52,942 bases of DNA from a virus. The DNA lies in the IMG/VR virus record IMGVR_UViG_3300036774_000105, positions 1-52,942 of that record; one strand, 5' to 3'. A model generated the notes under the pieces. It saw only the letters and a program-made list of their open reading frames with translations. It had not been told where the DNA came from and searched no databases. Below, one piece after another: positions 8,526 to 15,401 of the stretch (position 1 is its first letter; every line of letters begins with the position of its first letter). The position numbers were made by a program, and so were the translations under genes.

Positions 8526-8954
8526 CTATGTCCGCAGGATTTCGATGAACAGGATGAAACGGTCAAGCGCGCCGTTGGCCTTTGCGTTCAGCGTCTCACC
8601 CTGCACGATGGCTTTCGAAGCCTGAACGAGCGACGTTGTCCTTGCCAGAACATCACCAACCGCAGCGACAATCGCCGATGTGATTGCGGTCGTGGACCGT
8701 CTCAGGGTTGCGGTGCCAGAGGCATTGGATGTAGTGCATATTGCCCATGCGTCGACCAACTCTCCGCTCACCTCGGCAACAAAGTTTTGCCCGCCCGAAG
8801 CGTCGGCGGCGACTACGACCTTCTGGATATAGGTGGACCGCTGCTCGCAGACCTGGAGTCTGCTTCCCATTTTCGGGTTCTGATGGCCGGGCATCAAGTT
8901 GTCAAGCGCTGCCGCCTCGGAATCTTGAAGTGTTGCAGCAGGATAAAGATTCAT
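8526..8954 (-). CDS. small head-decoration-like protein, paralogue A
   Basis: 142 residues, beginning MNLYPAATLQDSEAAALDNL. It is the first copy of a tandem gene pair; its neighbour downstream (8080-8511) is about half identical by eye with no large gaps, indicating duplication followed by divergence. The start overlaps the end of the previous gene by 4 bases (ATGA type). The beta/helix pattern and position after the major capsid gene suggest a decoration or stabilising protein. Confidence 0.6.
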   Translation of the reverse strand: MNLYPAATLQDSEAAALDNLMPGHQNPKMGSRLQVCEQRSTYIQKVVVAADASGGQNFVAEVSGELVDAWAICTTSNASGTATLRRSTTAITSAIVAAVGDVLARTTSLVQASKAIVQGETLNAKANGALDRFILFIEILRT

Positions 8955-9403
8955 ATGCCCATCTCCTTTTCAAGGTCGTGGGGGTTCATCACCAGGTAAC
9001 CCGAGGAGGCCAGGGCGCTTACGACCGCCGGGTCATCGCTCTCGACGATCCCCGCCTCGATATGCACCGGAGTGCCATCATCGCCCACCTTGATATCGGC
9101 GGTGATCGCATTGTCCGGGGTGTAGTCGGGATGCTGAAGGCGGATGGGGATGGAGAACTTCTTTGGAGCCGCCTTCATTCCCTGGACATCTTTCACCTCG
9201 CCCTCTTCTTCTTCCACGGTATCAAGGACTGAGAATCCAGCCGCTTTCAGTCTTTCGACCACGGCTTCTTGCTCGGGTCCGCCGGGGATTTCGTAGATCC
9301 CGAACTTCACGTTGATCGAATGCTGCTTGCCCTCGGAATCGAAGAATGCGCAATTCGACTCCTCATAAGCAGCGACTCGCTTCAGAATCATTCGGACCTT
9401 CAT
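8951..9403 (-). CDS. capsid-region accessory protein, unknown function
   Basis: 150 residues from ATG 9403, which has AAAGGGGAACAGG just upstream. The frame stays open to an ATG at 9508, only 4 bases after the capsid stop, which would add 35 residues. I prefer 9403 because that extra part runs through a perfect 10-bp hairpin (9445-9469) and lacks a ribosome-binding site. The protein is beta-rich with an acidic loop (TVEEEEGEVKD) and ends in VVSALASSGYLVMNPHDLEKEMGI. A head-completion or minor capsid role is possible. Confidence 0.6.
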   Translation of the reverse strand: MKVRMILKRVAAYEESNCAFFDSEGKQHSINVKFGIYEIPGGPEQEAVVERLKAAGFSVLDTVEEEEGEVKDVQGMKAAPKKFSIPIRLQHPDYTPDNAITADIKVGDDGTPVHIEAGIVESDDPAVVSALASSGYLVMNPHDLEKEMGI

Positions 9404-9444
9404 GTCCTGTTCCCCTTTCTTTTTCGTCGCTCGCTTGACAGGAG

Positions 9445-9478
9445 AAGCCGGAGCGGAGGGCTCCGGCTTTTCTTTTCT
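9445..9478 (+). terminator. intrinsic terminator-like hairpin facing the + strand, behind the capsid gene
   Basis: A perfect 10-bp stem (AAGCCGGAGC/GCTCCGGCTT, 9445-9454 with 9460-9469) with loop GGAGG is followed on the + strand by TTCTTTTCT. On the coding (minus) strand the same hairpin is preceded by an A-rich run and has no good T tract. It therefore looks built to stop + strand (antisense) transcription. It may also act as a 3' stabilising hairpin of the capsid message. Confidence 0.6.
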
Positions 9479-9512
9479 GTCAAACTCCCTGCTTGTCAGT
9501 ATAGCCATTCGG

Positions 9513-10958
9513 CTATGCGATCTTCAGGTTGCGGTACATGATCGATGTGGCTTCCCAGGAATCGATCAGCGTTCCATACGTCTTGATGAGGAACGGCAGG
9601 TTGTCATCCGTCTTTGCCAGAGGTTCCGTTGTCACAAGACCGTTGAACCGGCTCCCCTGGCTGTTCGTGTACGCAAACTTGCCCATTCCTTGGAACTCAT
9701 CCAGATCCCAGAGGATGATGCTCTCCGCCGGGGTAGCCAGGTTCCCGCCGATCGGGACATCCGCGAGCATGGCGGTCGGCACGCTTGCCGTGATCGTCTG
9801 CACAGGGGCTACGGTGTTCAGCTGACCGATGGTCGGGTTTCCAGTGGCGGTGCAGGGGTCCGTGGTGATCTGGCACTGCGTACAGGCCGCTCCCACGGTT
9901 CCTGCCGCGTCGTAGAGATACGCGGGTATGATCAGGAACAGCTTTTCAGCGCCCGCCGCGACCTTCGATCCGTAGAACTTGTAGAACAGCGCCGTGGGGT
10001 CCGCAGTCCAGGTGAACGCGATGACCGATGTACCACCGGTCGGGGTGCAGGTTGATTCCGCCGTCGGAAGCTGCTCACCGCCCCAGGTGATCGTGGACAT
10101 CACGAACCAGTACTGTGTCGCGGGGATTGATCCACCCGCATCCGTCTTGGTAGCCGTGAAGGTTCCCACAGCCGAGACCACGGTAGGGCGCATCTGCGTT
10201 GTCTGGATGATCGGCACGTCCCTGTACGCCTGCAGACGCCAGCCTCCGGGGATTTCCACCTCGGAGAGACCGCCCGCCGCCAGACCCTGATTGAGTCTGA
10301 CGTTCGTCAGGAGCCTGCTGTACTTGGACAGCATCTGGGGGCTCATCAGGAACACCTTCTTGTGATTGATGCCCTGCCTGATGATATTGCGGTCGATGGC
10401 ATCGTCCAGGAGCGACAGATCCGTGGGGATCAGAGGCGTTGCAAACGTCCCGCCTTGCACCCTGTTCGATGCGATCAGCTCATCGAGGCCCGGTGCGCTG
10501 AACCCGGCGCCGTCATTCCCCCATGTGTTCATGGCCACCAGGTCGTAGACGTGCGCCTGCAGGTGGTTTTCCATTTCCACAGCGGCAGCATCGATGTAGT
10601 TCTTCGAGCTGTCCTGCAGGAAATTGGTAACCGCGCCCTTTCGGCGGATGACCTTCAACTGCCGCGACGCCCTCGCGTAGGTTGAGTTGTATGTCGGGGT
10701 GACCGCGCCTTCTCCCATCATCCCCATGGGGGTGGGAAGAGCAGTCAGCCTGTTGAACTCGTGCAGCTTCTGCGCATCGAACCTCGGCACAATCACCGCG
10801 ATCTCGGGCGCAAGGCGCACGATAGTGCTGGTAATCACCTTCTCCAGGTGTTGGGGAACCAGCGCCTCGCCGACGCCCGTTGCGGCCGTCAGCATGGCTT
10901 TCTGAACCAGCGAGCGCTGGTCATTGCTGTATTTGTTGAACTGTCTCAGGATGTCCAT
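9513..10958 (-). CDS. major capsid protein (HK97 fold) with an inserted Ig/FN3-like domain
   Basis: 481 residues. The N-terminal half (LVPQHLEKVITSTIVRLAPE; a G-A-V-TPTYNSTYAR E-loop-like stretch; KVFLMSPQMLSKYSRLL around 201-217) and the C-terminal part ending ATSIMYRNLKIA fit an HK97-type major capsid protein. Between about residues 258 and 388 lies an extra Thr/Gly-rich beta domain (TQYWFVMSTITWGGEQLPTA; FYKFYGSKVAAGAEKLFLI) with an FN3/Ig-like strand pattern and four cysteines near 359-369. It is probably a surface-exposed decoration domain. The gene follows the scaffold-like and protease genes. Confidence 0.85.
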   Translation of the reverse strand: MDILRQFNKYSNDQRSLVQKAMLTAATGVGEALVPQHLEKVITSTIVRLAPEIAVIVPRFDAQKLHEFNRLTALPTPMGMMGEGAVTPTYNSTYARASRQLKVIRRKGAVTNFLQDSSKNYIDAAAVEMENHLQAHVYDLVAMNTWGNDGAGFSAPGLDELIASNRVQGGTFATPLIPTDLSLLDDAIDRNIIRQGINHKKVFLMSPQMLSKYSRLLTNVRLNQGLAAGGLSEVEIPGGWRLQAYRDVPIIQTTQMRPTVVSAVGTFTATKTDAGGSIPATQYWFVMSTITWGGEQLPTAESTCTPTGGTSVIAFTWTADPTALFYKFYGSKVAAGAEKLFLIIPAYLYDAAGTVGAACTQCQITTDPCTATGNPTIGQLNTVAPVQTITASVPTAMLADVPIGGNLATPAESIILWDLDEFQGMGKFAYTNSQGSRFNGLVTTEPLAKTDDNLPFLIKTYGTLIDSWEATSIMYRNLKIA

Positions 10959-10983
10959 CCGTCAACTCCTTCTTTCTTTGGGC

Positions 10984-12207
10984 TCACCAGTCGGGCCAGC
11001 CCTCGGGGCTGGAACCGCTCGGGGTGCGTTCTCCACGCTCGGGCCATGCGCCTTCCGCTGCCATTCCGTTCAGGGTTTCGGCCATCGCCTTGTGGACAAC
11101 TTCCCGTCCACGCGGTGCATCCTCGCTTTTCCCAATCCGCTCCAGGCCGACCTCGGCCGCGAGGGCCTTGATCAGAGCGTTGCGGTTGCTGTCGATGGAC
11201 ATGACCGGTTTTCTGGATTTTCTGACATCCCTTTCGAAGCCCGGCATCCCCAGTTGCTGCCCAAGGGCAAGCGCGATGGTTTCCAGGCTCTTCTCCAGGT
11301 AGTCCATCCGGGATTGAGTCCCCTGGCTCATGTCTTTCTGGACTTCGCGGTCGTAGTCCACGTCGAAGACCTTTGCGATTGAGCGGACAGGGTAGCCGAA
11401 CTCTTTTGCGAGCATGCGCATCAGCTGGGCCTTTGTGATCCCAGGTTTCGCGGGATTGCCGTCAGCCGGGTCCCCTCCCCTGATGCTTGACTTCTCACCC
11501 TCTTCCTTTTCGCTCTCGAGGATATTCTCTTCATCGTAGACAGGGATATCTTCGAGCCGGTTTTCCATGGAATCGGAAGCATCGGTCCCCTGGTGGAGAT
11601 CTGCGCCTTTGCCTGCGGGATGCCCGTCTTTCTGGAAAGGTGTCCCGACGTCTTCGGCGTCAGCGATCCCTCTTCCAGCTGCTCCCTTCGCGTCTTCCTG
11701 CTCCTGAAAAGCCTTGAAGATAAAGGCGAGCCCTTTTCTGATACTCGGATTGATGTGCGGTGCCACTTTGGTTTCCTCCTCCGCCTCGTCTTTCACTTGG
11801 CCCGGCTTCACGGGCTGTATGTCTTCGTTGGGAACGGGGCCACCGATGCGACCATGTTTCTGGTCGTCACCCAGGCCCATTGCGACCTGCTTGCCCGGTC
11901 CCCCCTCGGCCCCTCCTGCTCCCCCTCCCGCATCGGGATTCTCGGGTTGCATCTGCGCCATCCCGCTCTGCAGCATCTGATTGATGAGCGAGGCGATGTT
12001 TTGCAGTCCTGCCTGTTCCTCGGGAGAGAAGGATTTCTGAACCTCCTCCTCGAGGAAGACAATCTCGGCACCTTCTGCTTTCCTCACCGCGAGGGCGGCT
12101 CCGCTTTTCATAACGGCATTGATGAAGGTTGCGATTTTCTGGAGGCCGGTCTCTTCGTTCGCGGAGAAACTCTTCCGCACTTCCTTCGAGACGAATATAA
12201 GTCTCAT
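10984..12207 (-). CDS. scaffold-like head assembly protein with internal N-terminal duplication
   Basis: 407 residues, highly charged and low in aromatics, between the protease and the capsid gene, the usual scaffold position. Residues about 6-36 and 52-82 are an internal repeat: EVRKSFSANEETGLQKIA versus EVQKSFSPEEQAGLQNIA. A disordered Gly/Asp/Glu/Lys linker follows (about 85-235). A helical C-terminal region (MDYLEKSLETIALALGQQLG) could bind the shell. Scaffolding proteins are cut or expelled before packaging. The function is inferred from place and composition. Confidence 0.6.
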   Translation of the reverse strand: MRLIFVSKEVRKSFSANEETGLQKIATFINAVMKSGAALAVRKAEGAEIVFLEEEVQKSFSPEEQAGLQNIASLINQMLQSGMAQMQPENPDAGGGAGGAEGGPGKQVAMGLGDDQKHGRIGGPVPNEDIQPVKPGQVKDEAEEETKVAPHINPSIRKGLAFIFKAFQEQEDAKGAAGRGIADAEDVGTPFQKDGHPAGKGADLHQGTDASDSMENRLEDIPVYDEENILESEKEEGEKSSIRGGDPADGNPAKPGITKAQLMRMLAKEFGYPVRSIAKVFDVDYDREVQKDMSQGTQSRMDYLEKSLETIALALGQQLGMPGFERDVRKSRKPVMSIDSNRNALIKALAAEVGLERIGKSEDAPRGREVVHKAMAETLNGMAAEGAWPERGERTPSGSSPEGWPDW

Positions 12208-12227
12208 GCGAGACCTCCTTGCGGGCT

Positions 12228-13160
12228 CTATGCCCGAAGTCTTGAAGCCAGCACTATGGCCAGCTTCGAGAGCGCGGCTACTTGGTTGCCCTCGTAGGAG
12301 GGGCCACTCGCCGCCCGGTTCAGTTCGTTGCCCTCGTAGGAGGGATCGCTCTTGAACACGGATTCGGACCGCATGATCAGCCCAACCATGTGGTCTCGAT
12401 ATGCCTCGAACAACGTTCGAAGCTCATCCTCCCTTTCGGGTGCGGATTTCCTGATAATGCGCTCGATCTGCTCCTCGAGGGCGCCATCGAGCACGATGCG
12501 CTGCGTGTAATAGTTGTCGGCGTCCTTGTTCACCGCCAGCGCAATTCTGAACGCGTTTTTCTGGTCCTGAATGGTCTGAATGCCCAGCGCCTTATAAACG
12601 GCCTGGGCAACACTGGATTGATAGGCTGGACGCGAAACGACAAGAACTCCGTCGAGAGCCACATCATCCATCGCTCGGCGCCCAGCGGTATCCATCTGCG
12701 CGATACCGCCCGTTTCAGGAATCACTCCCTCGACAGAGAATCCTTTCTTGCGCGGGAAGGAGTACGGGGGAAGCCCATTGATCTGCCGCCACAACTTGTC
12801 GGCCTTGTGAATCGTCGGGCTGTTCGGATCAAAGCCGTCGCTTTCGTCATAGAGGCGGTAGCCCGTCATCCATTCACCTTCTGGTGTGATCTGGCTGTCG
12901 ACCAGCTTCCCCACGTCATCAGTGAAATCAACACCGTGCTTGCCTGAATACAACAGGACGTCTCCTGCTTGGGCCTGCGTATGAAATGAATTGATTGCCT
13001 TCTGAGTCATTCGTTCCCCAGCCCCATCGATCTTTACGCCGCTGGAGATGCCATAGAGGTATCTGCGCTTCTGACCGCTCTCGGCTTTCTCGACCACCCT
13101 CATTCTGTCGCCCTCGATTTGAGGACCGAAGTAGAAGGCAATCCTGCGCGATTCACTCAT
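12228..13160 (-). CDS. prohead maturation protease-like protein
   Basis: 310 residues from ATG 13160 (a GTG at 13193 would add 11). KKGFSVEGVIPE followed by VALDGVLVVSRPAYQSS resembles the catalytic Ser strand and the following substrate-binding strand of HK97/U35-type prohead proteases. A His in LLYSGKHGVDF is a candidate partner. It sits between the Mu-F-like protein and the scaffold, as proteases do. The C-terminus carries two PSYEGN repeats encoded by an 18-bp direct repeat. Protease identity is likely but not proven; residues need a structural match. Confidence 0.65.
   Translation of the reverse strand: MSESRRIAFYFGPQIEGDRMRVVEKAESGQKRRYLYGISSGVKIDGAGERMTQKAINSFHTQAQAGDVLLYSGKHGVDFTDDVGKLVDSQITPEGEWMTGYRLYDESDGFDPNSPTIHKADKLWRQINGLPPYSFPRKKGFSVEGVIPETGGIAQMDTAGRRAMDDVALDGVLVVSRPAYQSSVAQAVYKALGIQTIQDQKNAFRIALAVNKDADNYYTQRIVLDGALEEQIERIIRKSAPEREDELRTLFEAYRDHMVGLIMRSESVFKSDPSYEGNELNRAASGPSYEGNQVAALSKLAIVLASRLRA
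12285..12344 (-). repeat. 18-bp direct repeat, period 42, in the protease gene
   Basis: The 18 bases at 12285-12302 and 12327-12344 are identical and encode two copies of the peptide PSYEGN near the C-terminus of the protease-like protein. Possibly a recent small duplication or a repeated processing or binding motif. Confidence 0.8.
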
Positions 13161-13170
13161 TGGAAGAATC

Positions 13171-13413
13171 TTATCGTTCGGACGTTGCGCCACGCAATAG
13201 ATTGAGAGAACTTTCGTGTATTACATTTTCCACGCCCTGCTCAAGGTCAAATTGGAGAATTGCTTCCCGGACCGTCTCTGAAAGGTTGACGGGTCTCTGC
13301 AGTTCCTTCTCCATCATGCTCCGTCGACTGTTGAGGGCGCTGTACAGGGATGCGGGCAACCGAACGATCAGGGTTTTCGTTTTCTTCTCAGACAAGCCGG
13401 TATGCGCCTCCAA
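13171..13413 (-). CDS. ribbon-helix-helix DNA-binding protein (Arc/MetJ type)
   Basis: 80 residues. KTLIVRLPASLYSAL is a typical RHH strand plus helix A, and QRPVNLSETVREAILQFDLEQ is a second helix, the pattern of Arc/CopG-like dimeric repressors and antitoxins that bind operators with the N-terminal strand. It overlaps the end of the Mu-F-like gene by 26 bases and ends 10 bases before the protease start. A transcription factor inside a head operon is unexpected. No toxin partner is visible next to it, so autoregulation or late-gene control is more likely than a toxin-antitoxin pair. Confidence 0.75.
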   Translation of the reverse strand: MEAHTGLSEKKTKTLIVRLPASLYSALNSRRSMMEKELQRPVNLSETVREAILQFDLEQGVENVIHESSLNLLRGATSER

Positions 13414-14242
13414 GCGCCTCTTCGTGTTTCCCTTTCTTCCTGGCGAGAAAAGTGATATCGCAATGGCAATTGATCACGTCCTCTGGCCCACTATTCGGAT
13501 CATGGGGGTAGGCCATCAGGATGAATCCGCCCGTCGGCTCCCATCCGTCTTTCGTTTTCATGTACTCAGGAACTTCGAACAGGTCATCGATTTCCAATTC
13601 CCGCTTGTCCACATCGGCATGCCCTGGTCGCGGCTCTTTACTGAGGCTGGGGTGATGCTCCCAGCGTTTCTTCACCACGATGCCTGGGTTCTTTTCTGCC
13701 AGGCGCGTGTAGTAGGTATGCTTGATATCGTTGATGGTACTCCTGGTCTCCGTAATCGCGATTGCATTGATGTTCCTGGGCACCCCGATCTCGGGGTCGA
13801 TTTTCGTATAGCCCTCAAACGTCGCCACGATCTGCTTGCGGAACTCTTTGACCAGATCCTCATTTATCTGTCCTTTCGCCTCGCCCTGGCGTCGCACGAA
13901 TGTGGGAAGTCCTGTCTTTGTGGAGAAATCCAGCAGCACTCGCCGCAAGTCTCCTGAAAGCCTTGTACGCAAATCGTCTGTCAGAAGTTTCCCGCGCTCC
14001 GCGCCCTTGCGGATAAAAACAGATCGCTTAGGGAGAACGTCCTGCAGGTTGGGCAGTACCATCGTCCGCCATGCTCCACCAAGCCGGCGCACGCTATCCT
14101 TGACGCGCCCGACCTTAACGCGCCCGACCGCGTTTGCCACGGATTGATGGTTTGCCGCGATGATCTTCCCCATGAGCCGCTGGTATGTTCCGCCGACCCA
14201 GCCATACCTTCGGCGGAGCCGGTCAAGGTGAACTTTCCCCAC
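13388..14242 (-). CDS. Mu F-like minor head protein
   Basis: 284 residues. The region AIAITETRSTINDIKHTYYT is the conserved helix of Mu-F/SPP1-gp7 minor head proteins. The C-terminal part shows the family's metal-site-like pattern: KRWEHHPS..., RPGHADVDKRE, YPHDPNSGPEDVINCHCDI, where the final N-C-x-C block is the hallmark. These proteins associate with the portal and enter the head. The N-terminal 100 residues are basic and helical. The gene lies between a small hypothetical gene and the RHH gene. Confidence 0.8.
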   Translation of the reverse strand: MGKVHLDRLRRRYGWVGGTYQRLMGKIIAANHQSVANAVGRVKVGRVKDSVRRLGGAWRTMVLPNLQDVLPKRSVFIRKGAERGKLLTDDLRTRLSGDLRRVLLDFSTKTGLPTFVRRQGEAKGQINEDLVKEFRKQIVATFEGYTKIDPEIGVPRNINAIAITETRSTINDIKHTYYTRLAEKNPGIVVKKRWEHHPSLSKEPRPGHADVDKRELEIDDLFEVPEYMKTKDGWEPTGGFILMAYPHDPNSGPEDVINCHCDITFLARKKGKHEEALGGAYRLV

Positions 14243-14245
14243 GCC

Positions 14246-15136
14246 CTACTGCCCCACGATCTTCACGGGAGCGTTACCAGCGAGCCTGTCTCCAATCTGC
14301 CTCCTCTTTCCCCTCGACTCATCACCCGCATCCGGGGGAAGAGAGATCGGATCATCGGCGGTCTGCCCTCGCTCGCGCATCTTCGCACTCAGTGGATTCA
14401 TCTTCGGCCTATGGCCAGCCCCGCTCTCCGTCTCCGGCTTGTCAGCGCTCTTGCTCAGTTTCTTTTTCAGGTTCCCCGCCATTGGCCCCAAGAGTTTCAG
14501 ATCGCGGGATCCGGCAAACGGTACGTAGCTTTCCTTCTGACACTTGCACAGGCTCTTGCGCAGCCCGCACTTTGTACAGAAGGGGGGCTTGAGGATATCC
14601 CGTGCTTTCTGGATGAATGACTTTTCCCGATCGGCGCTGTCCATAACGTAGGGCTGGCGATCCTTCGTTGTTCTATCGAGCAACCCACGCGCGATCTGTT
14701 TCTGGCCCTGAAGCTGAAGCTCATCCTCTGTTGGCTCCGAACCGAGAAAGGTTGCCATGGCCGCGGCGTCTTTCTCTGCGGACTTGCTCGCGGGCAGTTT
14801 CTTTCCCCCCGATTCTCTCAGATGACCTTCCAGTTCATCTTCTGTGATGCCTGGCATTTTCCCCTCCTCGCCTTTCCGGCGTCTTGCAAGCTCAGAACCG
14901 AAAAGCCCACGCTGGCGTTCGCTCACGATGGGTGTATGCGCCCGGTGTTCGTCCTTCATGACGCTCACAATGTTGTCCATAGTCTCTTCCTTTCCTACGC
15001 TGCCCTGAACGGCTCGCCATGCCGCCTCTGCAGCCTCTTCCTTCGAATCACCCAACTCCAGGGCGTCCTGGTACGTTGATGCGAGGATGTCCTGTTCCAT
15101 TTCGTCCAGGTCGTCGATTCCGTGTTCAATCGTCAT
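14246..15136 (-). CDS. head-region hypothetical protein with a ChaB-like N-terminus and a cysteine cluster
   Basis: 296 residues from ATG 15136, chosen because AGGAGG lies 6 bases upstream (an ATG at 15142 would leave no spacing). The first 45 residues (TYQDALELGDSKEEAAEAAWRAV) resemble ChaB/KTSC-type helices seen in phage head-region proteins, followed by SERQRGLFG, a motif common in phage proteins of this area. A metal-binding-like cluster CTKCGLRKSLCKC lies near residue 190. The rest is charged and probably disordered. Function unknown. Confidence 0.6.
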   Translation of the reverse strand: MTIEHGIDDLDEMEQDILASTYQDALELGDSKEEAAEAAWRAVQGSVGKEETMDNIVSVMKDEHRAHTPIVSERQRGLFGSELARRRKGEEGKMPGITEDELEGHLRESGGKKLPASKSAEKDAAAMATFLGSEPTEDELQLQGQKQIARGLLDRTTKDRQPYVMDSADREKSFIQKARDILKPPFCTKCGLRKSLCKCQKESYVPFAGSRDLKLLGPMAGNLKKKLSKSADKPETESGAGHRPKMNPLSAKMRERGQTADDPISLPPDAGDESRGKRRQIGDRLAGNAPVKIVGQ

Positions 15137-15401
15137 TATCATCCTCCTCGTCTTCTACCAGTTCCGCGCGGAACATCATTCCCTGGAATGCCTCGGGGCA
15201 CATTTCCAGCCAAAGCTCTCCGTCCTCATCCGTGGATTTGATTCTTGGCCTATCATCTCCCACGTAAATTGGAACGTCGCGCAGCATTTCTACGATGTTC
15301 TCATTTCCTTCAAGCACTACCTTGCCGTCTTCTCCAAGTGTCGCGGTTGCAACCACTTCCTGGCTGCCGTCATCTTTTGTTTCATGGAACCTTACCATCA
15401 T
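15126..15401 (-). CDS. small acidic hypothetical protein
   Basis: 91 residues, MMVRFHETKDDGSQ..., with a beta-rich middle (VVATATLGEDGKVVLEG; PRIKSTDEDGELWLEM) and a very acidic tail (VEDEEDDNDD). The start overlaps the stop of the giant upstream gene (TGATG) with GGAGGG seven bases upstream, and its end overlaps the next start. Expressed as part of the head operon; role unknown. Confidence 0.65.
   Translation of the reverse strand: MMVRFHETKDDGSQEVVATATLGEDGKVVLEGNENIVEMLRDVPIYVGDDRPRIKSTDEDGELWLEMCPEAFQGMMFRAELVEDEEDDNDD

Noticed and set aside
13171-13413. Toxin-antitoxin pair based on the RHH protein
   Set aside because: The neighbours are a Mu-F-like head protein and a protease-like protein; no toxin-sized partner is adjacent.
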